In this document: positions 1 to 6,624 of the stretch, piece after piece
How positions within the stretch are numbered: the stretch's first letter is position 1
How the letters are laid out: every line of letters starts with the position of its first letter
The notes under the pieces: generated by a model
What the model was told of the DNA's origin: nothing
What the model saw: only the letters and a program-made list of their open reading frames with translations
Databases searched by the model: none
Assembly: GCA_028689195.1 (NCBI GenBank)
Contig: JAQTWR010000095.1
Span: forward strand, 1-8,881
From: Anaerolineales bacterium
GTDB lineage: Bacteria > Chloroflexota > Anaerolineae > Anaerolineales > Villigracilaceae
Length of the DNA stretch: 8,881 nt
Reading direction: 5' to 3'
Position numbers and translations under genes: made by a program

Positions 1-518
1 TTGAATTCGTCGCGCAATATCTTGTTGAGCGAATCGCGGATGTGCGCGTGCGCCGCATATTTTGGAACGCTGGTATCCGCCGCGTCTTTGCATTGCGCCG
101 ACATCATCTCGCGCACGGTCGTGTCTCCGGGACGCGGTCCAAGCGTTTCGCTGAAATATTTGAATAAACTCATGCCGTTGACAATGCCGTAAGGTTTGCC
201 GTCCTCGCTGACAATGGGCGCGATTCCGCCCGTGCGCGAAGCGAGAGTCCACGCCGCGCCGAGTTGCGACTCAGGGCGGATGGCGTCGAGGCGGCGCGTG
301 ACGGATTCAAAACGCGGCGAAGCGTCGGTAAGCAGGACGGGCGGCTCGAGGTTGAGCGTTTTCAATATCCACGAGGTTTGCGCGTTGAGCGCCCCGGCGC
401 GCGCGGCAATCGCGTTTGCCCCGTCGCGTTCGCGCAGCAGCCAGGCGTATCCCATTGCGGATGCGATGGAGTCTGTATCGGGGTTGAGATGCCCTATAAC
501 ATAAATTTGATTTGACAT
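1..518 (-). CDS. ppaC: Manganese-dependent inorganic pyrophosphatase (family II, DHH) with CBS region; N-terminal part, cut by window edge
   Basis: The visible 172 residues are the amino end of a family II pyrophosphatase, a cytoplasmic enzyme that hydrolyses PPi to two phosphates using Mn/Co. Residues 8-18 read IGHLNPDTDSI, the family signature in which H10, D14 and D16 are metal ligands. Residues 39-66 (ARAGALNAQT..., EPPVLLTDASPR) follow the usual family pattern. From about residue 70 a CBS domain begins (ESVTRRLDAI..., then RTGGIAPIVSEDGKPYGIVN at 95-114), so this is the CBS-regulated subtype whose activity is tuned by adenine nucleotides. The second CBS domain, the DHH motif and the DHHA2 domain lie outside the window. 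The ATG at 518-516 shares one base with the TAA of the upstream HEPN gene (TAATG), and AGGA lies about 9 nt before it, so translational coupling is likely. The family call is firm; the regulatory subtype is likely. Confidence 0.88.
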   Translation of the reverse strand, partial: MSNQIYVIGHLNPDTDSIASAMGYAWLLRERDGANAIAARAGALNAQTSWILKTLNLEPPVLLTDASPRFESVTRRLDAIRPESQLGAAWTLASRTGGIAPIVSEDGKPYGIVNGMSLFKYFSETLGPRPGDTTVREMMSAQCKDAADTSVPKYAAHAHIRDSLNKILRDEF

Positions 519-901
519 TATTTGAGTCCTAAAAATGCGCGTGAAAATTTACGGATGGTTTTGGCGATAAGCGCCGCTTCTTGCATATCCTCTTTGGTTG
601 GATCTGCGCTTGGGTATCTGGCTGCGGTGGCATAACCGGATAATGTTTCAAGATCGCTTGCCGTCATGCCGATCAAAATCCCATTGGTTTCGCTTATACT
701 GTTGAGCGCGTTCAGGTCATGCGTTTTTGGAAAGGTCGAGCCTTTATGGATAATGACGGCTTTGATATATTTTTCAGCGCACTGTTGGAAGTGGTAACAC
801 ACTATTCCCGTAAAGACTTTACTTTTTTTCATCATTGTGTTTGCCGTTACCCAATCTTCTTCGGCTTTCTCTACCCATGCGAGCGGATCATCTTCTTTCA
901 T
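518..901 (-). CDS. HEPN domain protein, partner of the adjacent MNT nucleotidyltransferase
   Basis: This 127-residue, largely helical protein fits the HEPN domain family (PF05168 type). Supporting marks are an early W9 with E11-E15, the central HFQQCAEKYIKAVI segment (37-50), KTHDL (59-63), and ARYP (94-97) before a final basic helix. An ATG 14 codons upstream (943) is in frame, but the start at 901 has AAGGA about 11 nt before it and matches the usual domain border, so I chose 901. The gene overlaps the end of the MNT gene by 14 nt and its stop overlaps the pyrophosphatase start. HEPN-MNT pairs often act as toxin and antitoxin. However, every arginine here lies after the last histidine, so the R-x4-6-H ribonuclease motif of active HEPN toxins and the HepT tyrosine motif cannot be present. 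It may be a non-nuclease HEPN that helps the MNT bind its substrate. Confidence 0.82.
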   Translation of the reverse strand: MKEDDPLAWVEKAEEDWVTANTMMKKSKVFTGIVCYHFQQCAEKYIKAVIIHKGSTFPKTHDLNALNSISETNGILIGMTASDLETLSGYATAARYPSADPTKEDMQEAALIAKTIRKFSRAFLGLK

Positions 902-1253
902 AAAGCACGATTCCTTTTGTGTATATTTCTTTTGTGAAAACACTGTTTGTTTTCAGCGCATACTCGATTTCTTTTGGATTTTTGACGACAATATCTACGG
1001 GAAATGGGCGCGGTATGAGAAGTTTTGAAATATCTAAACGACATTCCTTTTCTGATTTTCTTGACTTCATAATCACCAGCAAATCCACGTCGCTATCGGG
1101 CGTGGGATTTCCGTACGCGTATGAACCGAAGAGGATGATCTTCTCGGGGTTGAGCGCTTCGGCGATTTTTTTTACCGCCTGCGGCAAAGTCTTTGAGACA
1201 GGCAAAAAGCCAATGGGTTGCACGTTTGATGGGACGCGAAATTTCTTCAACAT
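888..1253 (-). CDS. MNT-type nucleotidyltransferase (antitoxin-like), partner of HEPN protein
   Basis: A 121-residue minimal nucleotidyltransferase of the DNA polymerase beta fold. Residues 43-57 give the exact GS-x10-DxD motif (GSYAYGNPTPDSDVD), with D55 and D57 as metal-binding aspartates, and D87 in PVDIVV is the expected third acidic residue. All catalytic positions are therefore intact. Members of this family transfer AMP from ATP to a target. In MNT-HEPN modules the target is usually the HEPN toxin, which is silenced by adenylylation, and PPi is released. The start ATG lies 11 nt after the stop of the upstream HD-GYP gene, and the 3' end overlaps the HEPN gene by 14 nt, so the pair is made together. 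No good Shine-Dalgarno is seen close to the start: AGGCGAG lies about 18 nt upstream, and a TATAAT sequence lies at 1269-1264. The family call is firm; the role as an antitoxin is inferred from the neighbour. Confidence 0.87.
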   Translation of the reverse strand: MLKKFRVPSNVQPIGFLPVSKTLPQAVKKIAEALNPEKIILFGSYAYGNPTPDSDVDLLVIMKSRKSEKECRLDISKLLIPRPFPVDIVVKNPKEIEYALKTNSVFTKEIYTKGIVLYERR

Positions 1254-1263
1254 GATGGCTATT

Positions 1264-1293
1264 ATTATATCTCGCCTTTGTGCAGCATTTCCA
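1264..1293 (-). promoter_or_regulatory. Possible internal promoter before the MNT-HEPN-pyrophosphatase genes
   Basis: On the minus strand a perfect TATAAT (1269-1264) spans the stop codon of the HD-GYP gene. It is preceded at 18 nt by TGGAAA (1293-1288), which matches four of six bases of the -35 consensus. Transcription would start near 1257, only a few bases before the MNT ATG at 1253, giving an almost leaderless message. That would fit the lack of a well-placed ribosome binding site there. The hexamer could be chance in an AT-rich gene junction. Confidence 0.28.
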
Positions 1294-2935
1294 GAAAGAT
1301 GTTGATTACGCGCGGGTCGAAGTGCTTTCCCGATTGTTCAATAAAATACGCGAGGGCTTTTTCGCGCGACCACGCTTTTTTGTACGGACGCTCGCCGCTG
1401 ACGGCGTCCCAAACATCCGCGACGGCGAAGATGCGCGCGGCGAGGGGAATCTCCTCGCCCTTCAATCCGCGCGGATAGCCGCTGCCGTCCCACTTCTCGT
1501 GATGGCAGTAGGGAATATCCAACGCTTTTTTCAAAAAGGGGATGGGCGAGAGCAGCGCGTACGCGGTCTCAGGATGTTTTTCCATGGTGGCGCGTTCCTT
1601 GTCGGTCAGTTTTTCTGGTTTGAGCAGAATATTGTCGGCGACGCTCATTTTGCCGATGTCATGCAGAATCGCGCCGCGCCGCGCTTGCTCCAGATCGTCG
1701 CCCATGATTCCCATTTTGACGGCGATTTTCAAGGTCATATCTGTGACGCGCCGCGTGTGACCCTCGGTTTCTTTATCGCGCAATTCAAGCGTGCGCGCCC
1801 AGCCTTCAAGGGTGGTGTCGTAGGCTTCCGCAAGATCGCGCGTGCGCGCGCGGACACGGTCTTCCAGTTGGACGTTAAGATCGCGGAGGTCGCGTTCTAA
1901 TTCTTTGAGCGCGGTAATATCATGCGAGATGAAAATGCGTCCGCTCATATTTTTCCGCTCGTCATAGATGGGCCAGACGGTCATTTCATAGTGAATATCT
2001 TTGCCGCCGATTTGCAAAGCCGTTTCTGCGCGCGCGTAACTTGTTTGGATGTGCCGCTTAATGGGAATTGGAAAATCGTCGAATATTTCCTTTGCAGATT
2101 CTCCAATAACGTCGCTTGCGTTTTTCCCCAACAGGTTGAGCATGGATGTGTTGACGTCCACGATCAGATTTTGGTTATCGAGAATTACCACGGGTTCGGC
2201 GAGCGCTTCAAAAACTTTGTCGCGCGCGATGGGCGTAATTTCAAAGATGCGGAAGCGAAACACGCTCCACGTAATTATCAAATTCCCGACAGCGGATGTG
2301 AACGGAGTAATGTCGCGTTGCGGGGCAAGATGTACGTTTGATAGGCTGAATACCGCTCCGAAGAGCGAGATGAAAAATCCAAGGGCGATCAATCCCGTTT
2401 GGGCGCGGTATAGATTGTGCGGGCGCGCAGCGCGGCGCGCCAGAATGTAAAGTCCCCACAGAATGACCAGACTCGCGTAGAGCGCGTATCCGCTAATCGC
2501 GGGCGTTGAGTCGTATATCAGTTCGGCGAAAGGTTCGCCCGGAGTCAGGCGCGGGTTTGCGTAGACCCAATGCAGTTTTTGGTCGAGGAAAAGAAGAAGC
2601 GTGAACGAAGCGGGAACGACCAAAGATAGTTGAAAGATTTTCTTTGCATACAGTAAATTATGTCCCGTATATTGAACCGCGAAAATCGGCAGCGCGATCA
2701 ACGCGAGAAATTCCGCAAGCCATTGAAAACCGTTCCAGAATAATTTGCTGGCAAGGTCTGTACCGAGCAGTTCAAAGATGAAGCCTGTGATCCACAGGGT
2801 ATGTCCCAGCATGTACCATACGACCGCAATTGCGCCGGGCGTGTTTTTTTTGCTCCATGCGTAGGCAAGCGCGTTTGCGGAAACGGCAAGCGCAATGAGG
2901 TAGGGAATAAGATAAAGAATTTCTTCGCGGGTCAT
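1265..2935 (-). CDS. Membrane HD-GYP phosphodiesterase with 7TM-type sensor and PAS domain (cyclic di-GMP degradation)
   Basis: This 556-residue protein has about seven hydrophobic segments in residues 8-228, resembling the 7TM sensor found at the front of some histidine kinases. A PAS domain follows (about 238-345, ending SHDITALKELERDL), then a short coiled linker (345-372) and a C-terminal HD-GYP domain (373-552). The catalytic marks are all present: H393 in EGHTRRVT, HDIGK 425-429, H454 in KHPETAY, HHEKWDGSGYP 478-488 and ADVWDA 506-511. Such domains hydrolyse cyclic di-GMP to pGpG or GMP; no GGDEF or EAL domain is present. The ATG at 2935 has GGAGGT 13 nt upstream, a strong but slightly distant site. 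It lies 88 bp after another HD-GYP gene whose catalytic domain aligns with this one without gaps, and 11 nt before the MNT gene, so it could head the downstream operon. The signal sensed is unknown. Confidence 0.9.
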   Translation of the reverse strand: MTREEILYLIPYLIALAVSANALAYAWSKKNTPGAIAVVWYMLGHTLWITGFIFELLGTDLASKLFWNGFQWLAEFLALIALPIFAVQYTGHNLLYAKKIFQLSLVVPASFTLLLFLDQKLHWVYANPRLTPGEPFAELIYDSTPAISGYALYASLVILWGLYILARRAARPHNLYRAQTGLIALGFFISLFGAVFSLSNVHLAPQRDITPFTSAVGNLIITWSVFRFRIFEITPIARDKVFEALAEPVVILDNQNLIVDVNTSMLNLLGKNASDVIGESAKEIFDDFPIPIKRHIQTSYARAETALQIGGKDIHYEMTVWPIYDERKNMSGRIFISHDITALKELERDLRDLNVQLEDRVRARTRDLAEAYDTTLEGWARTLELRDKETEGHTRRVTDMTLKIAVKMGIMGDDLEQARRGAILHDIGKMSVADNILLKPEKLTDKERATMEKHPETAYALLSPIPFLKKALDIPYCHHEKWDGSGYPRGLKGEEIPLAARIFAVADVWDAVSGERPYKKAWSREKALAYFIEQSGKHFDPRVINIFLEMLHKGEI

Positions 2936-2988
2936 GCGGCTTTATTTTACCTCCCAAGTAGGGGGACGCGGCTTTCTGCATCCCTACA

Positions 2989-3025
2989 AATTATTAGACT
3001 TTATTCTCAATAAAGTCTAATAATT
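2989..3025. repeat. Perfect 17-bp inverted repeat with 3-nt centre between the two HD-GYP genes
   Basis: The left arm AATTATTAGACTTTATT (2989-3005) is the exact reverse complement of the right arm (3009-3025), around a CTC centre. The right arm reaches into the stop codon (3026-3024) of the upstream sensor gene. It is AT-rich and lacks a clear U-tract after the stem, so it is not a textbook intrinsic terminator. It could still form a stable RNA hairpin that ends or protects the upstream message. It could instead be a protein-binding dyad: on the minus strand TAGACT and AATAAT, 18 nt apart, sit in opposite arms and could serve as -35 and -10 for the downstream gene. Confidence 0.85.
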
Positions 3026-6000
3026 ATCCCGCCGATTTCTCTTCGATCATTTGCAAAAAAACTTTCACAATATGCGGGTCGAAGTGCCCGCCAGCTCTTT
3101 GGCGCAGATGCTCCTTAACCCTTTCTTTCGTCCATGACGGACGATAAGGGCGATTGGTAGTGAGCGCGTCCCAAACGTCTACAACGGCGAAGATACGCGC
3201 GGCGAGGGGAATCTCTTCTCCTTTTAGTCCGTTTGGATAGCCCGATCCATCCCATCGTTCGTGGTGGCGGTAGGCGATGTCAAGCGCGGGGTGCAGGTAT
3301 TTGATGGGCACGAGCATTTCGTACGCGTAAACGGGATGCTTGCGCATGATTTCCCGCTCCTCGTCTGTAAGCGGTCCGGGCTTGAGCAGGATTGAATCTG
3401 GGATTCCCATTTTGCCGATGTCGTGCAGGAGCGCGCCGCGTTTGAGATGGATCATGTTTTCTGCGGGGACGTCTAATTTGCGCGCGAGTTGCAGCGTCAA
3501 TTCGGTGACGCGGCGCGTATGCCCCTCGGTTTCTTTATCGCGCAAATCTAATGCGCGCGACCAGCCTTCGAGGGTCACGTCGTATGCGAGTTGAATTTCT
3601 GCGTTGGAGGTTTGCAGTTTGTCAAATAGGGTTGCGCTTTCAATTGAAATCGCGGCTTGCCCCGCGAGCATTTCCATGAAGTTTTGCCAGTTCGAATCGC
3701 CGACGAGCGCGGAGCGATGGAATATTTCCAGCGCGCCAAGCAGTTGTCCTTTAACGATCAACGGGACGCCATGATAGGCGACAAAACCTTCTTCCTCGAT
3801 TGCGCGCGCGGCGTTGGAGGGATAATCCATTTCTTGCAAGTTGCGGATGTGAATATTGTGGCGTTCGCGCGCGACGCGGTTTGTCAGCCCGCTGTTGGCG
3901 GTTAGGCGCGAGAATCTTTTTGCGTCGGTTTTGAATCCCTGCCCGACGGCAAATTGCAACGTTTGATCTTTGAACAAGGATACGGAAACCGCGTCTACGT
4001 GGAGCTGCGCGATAATCTCGCGTATCAAGATGTTTAGATTCACGGATAAATCGAAATTCATAATGATGGCTTGGTCAATGGCGCGCAGTCCGCGTAAAAG
4101 TTCCAATTGTTTGGCGAGATTCTCCTCCGTTTTTTTGCGCTCGGTGACGTCTACAATGGAAATCAATATCCGCTCCCATGTTTCTTCGTAATTTGGCGCA
4201 ATTGTTCCATTGATGATGATATGCTGCGGCGCTCCGTTGTCGTCTAGGCGCGAGAAGGCAAATTCGTAATGGCTGTTGCCGTCCGCAAGCGTTAGAAATT
4301 CTTCGAGCAGGTTTTGATACCCGCTTGGATTCATGCGTTCGAGGAGAGCGCCCTGCAATTCGGCTTTGCTCTTGCCCCGACTCCACATGACGGCCGCTTT
4401 GTTTACGTCAATGACGCGCGCCAGATTGGCGCAGTTTCTTATCTCTTGCGGATTTTTTGCAAAATAGGCTCTCAAGTCTTCTACGCCGCTTTTTCTTAAT
4501 TCGTCAATATAGGTTTTAACGGGGGAGAAATCCTCCTCGTAAAGCGGAATGGGCGAATCCTCAAAGAGCGTGCGGTAACGTTCTTCGCTTTCCTTTAGTT
4601 GCTCTTCCACCTTTTTGCGCTCGGTAATATCTTGTAGAAATCCTTGAATGAAACTGACTTCTTTGTTTTCGTTGTAGATTGACACCGAGGTATCGCGCAC
4701 CCAAATCAGGCTGCCGTCGCGTTTGGTCATGCGATATTCTTCCGCCGAGCCGCCCAGCGTGAGGGTTGTGTTAATGCTGGCGGCGGCGCGGCGATAATCT
4801 TGCGGATAGATCAGATCATGCCATAGGCGCGGATTTTGAGCGAAGTCGGCGGGTGTGTAGTCAAGCAGATTCTTAACCTGCGCGCTGATGTAAAGGCTGC
4901 TGCTGAATTCGTCCGCCTCGTCCAAGTAGATGACTTCCGGCGCATGTTCGACCAGCGCGCGGTATTTGGTCTCCGCTTCGCGCAAAGCGGCTTCGGCGCG
5001 TTTGTGCTCGGTGATTTCGACGAATGATGCGACCCATAAGTCGCCGACGGCGCGCATGACGATTTCCGTGTCATGTTCGCGCCCGTCTTTTCCCGTAATT
5101 TTATACTCGCGTTGCGGCGAGGAAGTCTGTTCGCGTATGGCGAAGGCTACGTCGCTCTCCCATTGCGCGACAACCTTTTCGCGGTATGCGGGTTCGGGGT
5201 AGGCGCGTAATATCCACCTTGCGATTGTTGGCGTGTCTTGGGCGGTATATCCGTAATGTTCGGTGAATTTGCGATTAAAGCCAAGTATGTTACCTTGATT
5301 ATCCGCAATGCTGATGGGGATGGGTAGAAATTCAAGGGCGTCGCGGAATCGTGCTTCAGAAATTTTCAAATTGGCTAACGCTTCTTCGGATTCTTTGGTG
5401 CGAACGCTTACTTGCGTTTGCAGCGTTCGGTTGAAGATTACAAGCGCCGCAATTAACAGGGCGATAACCGCCGCGCCAATTCCAAGATATGGCATGAAGC
5501 GGATAATGCCGGCGTATTGATTTGTCCCAAACCAACGGTCATTAATTTGCTTGTATTCCGCTTCGCTGATATTTTCAAACCCGTTGTTGATCAAGGCGAG
5601 CAGCGGAGCATTTCCTTTTTTGACGGCGCGGTGAAATTCACCGCCGTATAAAGGCTCTGAATAATTGAATTGATTTTGAATATTGTATTTGTAAAGAAAG
5701 TATAGCGCGGGGGGCTGGTCCACAACAAAGATGGTTTCTTTTTTATTGGCGGCAGCTTTGACGATATCTTCATAGCTATTGTAATAAACCAAGTTGTTTA
5801 TGCCGCGCTCTATAAGGTATTCTACGTTAGCGTCGCCTGTTTTCACCGCAACGCGAAACCCCCGCAGGCTTTTGACGTCTGCAATCCCAGAAACGGCGCT
5901 GGGAAAGAAGATACGCACGTCAATGGCGGCGTATGGTTCTGTGTAATCAAAAATCTTTGCGCGCTCGCTTGTGTAAAAGATGGTGTCAATCGCGTCAAAT

Positions 6001-6296
6001 TCCCCGTTTTTCATTCTGCCCAGCGCTTGTTCCCACGGCAAGCCGACAATCTCCACTTTTACGCCTGTGCGCTCTTCCCATAATTTCCATTGGTCAACCA
6101 GAATGCCTTGCAACTTGCCGCGCTCATCCATAAAGGCGTAAGGCGGATAATTGTTGTCCATCGTCACGCGTATCTTCGTGATTGACAGGTTGAGAGCCGC
6201 ATTGCCTTGCGCGGAACACGAGGCGAGTGTCTCTATGAATAGAGCGAACGCTATCAGCGCTAGATAAAATCTCAATGCGGTAAAATGCGGCTTCAT
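3024..6296 (-). CDS. Multi-domain sensor HD-GYP phosphodiesterase: solute-binding domain, TM, three PAS, GAF, HD-GYP
   Basis: A 1090-residue one-protein signalling chain. Residues 1-27 form a signal segment ending in a lipobox-like LASC (C27). Residues 40-260 are an extracytoplasmic family 3 solute-binding domain (NYPPYAFMDERGKLQGI, TSERAKIFDYTEPY). A TM helix lies at about 265-289, then PAS domains at about 313-432, 441-560 and 569-720, each ending in an (I/V)TE(H/R)K-type linker; the third is divergent. A GAF domain spans about 735-890. The C-terminal HD-GYP domain (about 895-1085) is intact: EGHTRRVT with H926, LHDIGK 957-962, H987, HHERWDGSGYP 1011-1021 and VDVWDA. It should bind a small ligand outside the membrane and adjust cyclic di-GMP breakdown inside. 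I chose the ATG at 6296 (GGA 7 nt upstream) over an in-frame TTG four codons earlier that has no binding site. The ligand is unknown. With both a lipobox and a TM, the N-terminus may be processed or may stay as an anchor. Confidence 0.9.
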   Translation of the reverse strand: MKPHFTALRFYLALIAFALFIETLASCSAQGNAALNLSITKIRVTMDNNYPPYAFMDERGKLQGILVDQWKLWEERTGVKVEIVGLPWEQALGRMKNGEFDAIDTIFYTSERAKIFDYTEPYAAIDVRIFFPSAVSGIADVKSLRGFRVAVKTGDANVEYLIERGINNLVYYNSYEDIVKAAANKKETIFVVDQPPALYFLYKYNIQNQFNYSEPLYGGEFHRAVKKGNAPLLALINNGFENISEAEYKQINDRWFGTNQYAGIIRFMPYLGIGAAVIALLIAALVIFNRTLQTQVSVRTKESEEALANLKISEARFRDALEFLPIPISIADNQGNILGFNRKFTEHYGYTAQDTPTIARWILRAYPEPAYREKVVAQWESDVAFAIREQTSSPQREYKITGKDGREHDTEIVMRAVGDLWVASFVEITEHKRAEAALREAETKYRALVEHAPEVIYLDEADEFSSSLYISAQVKNLLDYTPADFAQNPRLWHDLIYPQDYRRAAASINTTLTLGGSAEEYRMTKRDGSLIWVRDTSVSIYNENKEVSFIQGFLQDITERKKVEEQLKESEERYRTLFEDSPIPLYEEDFSPVKTYIDELRKSGVEDLRAYFAKNPQEIRNCANLARVIDVNKAAVMWSRGKSKAELQGALLERMNPSGYQNLLEEFLTLADGNSHYEFAFSRLDDNGAPQHIIINGTIAPNYEETWERILISIVDVTERKKTEENLAKQLELLRGLRAIDQAIIMNFDLSVNLNILIREIIAQLHVDAVSVSLFKDQTLQFAVGQGFKTDAKRFSRLTANSGLTNRVARERHNIHIRNLQEMDYPSNAARAIEEEGFVAYHGVPLIVKGQLLGALEIFHRSALVGDSNWQNFMEMLAGQAAISIESATLFDKLQTSNAEIQLAYDVTLEGWSRALDLRDKETEGHTRRVTELTLQLARKLDVPAENMIHLKRGALLHDIGKMGIPDSILLKPGPLTDEEREIMRKHPVYAYEMLVPIKYLHPALDIAYRHHERWDGSGYPNGLKGEEIPLAARIFAVVDVWDALTTNRPYRPSWTKERVKEHLRQRAGGHFDPHIVKVFLQMIEEKSAG

Positions 6297-6340
6297 GTTG
6301 GTTTCCAATACTAATTAAGACTACAACGTTGGTAATTTGT

Positions 6341-6349
6341 ATTGTACCA
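6341..6349 (-). promoter_or_regulatory. Probable extended -10 promoter element of the solute-binding/HD-GYP sensor gene
   Basis: The minus strand reads TGGTACAAT, an extended -10 (TGnTAtAAT with one mismatch). It lies about 45 nt before the ATG at 6296, which would give a leader near 38 nt. No good -35 hexamer is found 16-18 nt further up, which is common for extended -10 promoters. The element is overlapped by the arm of a 6-bp dyad (6329-6334 and 6345-6350), which might be an operator. Confidence 0.4.
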
Positions 6350-6472
6350 ATTTCGAGATTTTGTTGCATTAGAATAATCTTTTTTGCAAGAATTTTTTAT
6401 GCATTCTTCAGAATTGCAAACGGAAACATACGCGACGCTCATCGAGCGAATACCCGCGAATCACTCTTAAAA

Positions 6473-6501
6473 AATTGGGCAATTTGCTTTTTTGCCTAAT
6501 T
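6473..6501. repeat. Imperfect 10-bp hairpin in the intergenic region
   Basis: AATTGGGCAA (6473-6482) pairs with TTGCCTAATT (6492-6501), with one G-T wobble on the plus strand and a 9-nt loop. On the minus strand the stem has one A-C mismatch and is followed by a run of six T, so it looks like a terminator for minus-strand transcription arising from the S1 promoter side. On the plus strand it comes just after the stop of the 23-codon frame. Its role is uncertain. Confidence 0.4.
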
Positions 6502-6554
6502 CGCGTTAAGATATTCGTCGCCTTGGAAAGGCTATGAACAGAAACAAAATTTGA

Positions 6555-6583
6555 TTGACGTATTTTTATCGGACAGGTATAAT
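6555..6583 (+). promoter_or_regulatory. Strong sigma70-type promoter of the S1-domain gene
   Basis: TTGACG (6555-6560) and a perfect TATAAT (6578-6583) are separated by exactly 17 nt, close to the best consensus. Transcription should start near 6590, giving a leader of about 35 nt. The leader contains an AGGAG ribosome binding site (6612-6616), 8 nt before the ATG at 6625. The quality of both elements suggests a highly expressed gene. Confidence 0.87.
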
Positions 6584-6624
6584 CTTTCTTCGGCATTATT
6601 TCAACTATAGTAGGAGTATAACTT

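Larger units (their letters stand above)
6297..6624. other. Divergent intergenic region (328 bases)
   Basis: This gap separates the minus-strand sensor gene from the plus-strand S1 gene. It holds a probable extended -10 promoter for the sensor gene (6341-6349) and a strong promoter for the S1 gene (6555-6583). Several small inverted repeats are present: TTGGTA-N10-TACCAA at 6329-6350, TTTGCAA/TTGCAAA at 6383-6389/6414-6420, CGCTC-ATC-GAGCG at 6436-6448, and an imperfect 10-bp hairpin at 6473-6501. A 23-codon open frame with genome-like codons runs from 6399 to 6470 on the plus strand but has no convincing ribosome binding site. I see no tRNA, no known riboswitch and no longer gene. Confidence 0.7.

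Noticed and set aside
902..943. Upstream ATG (943) for the HEPN gene
   Set aside because: It would add 14 residues outside the domain and enlarge the overlap with MNT to 56 nt; the ATG at 901 has a better binding site and the expected domain start.
919..1305. Plus-strand open frame of 128 codons over the MNT gene
   Set aside because: The minus strand carries the exact GS-x10-DxD nucleotidyltransferase motif, so the plus frame is a shadow.
1280..1900. Plus-strand open frame of 206 codons
   Set aside because: It is antisense to the HD-GYP/PAS part of the 2935-1265 gene, shows no recognisable domain, and comes from the GC-rich codon pattern of the real gene.
6297..6308. TTG start four codons upstream for the large sensor protein
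   Set aside because: No ribosome binding site precedes the TTG, while the ATG at 6296 has GGA at a suitable distance and begins directly with a normal signal segment.
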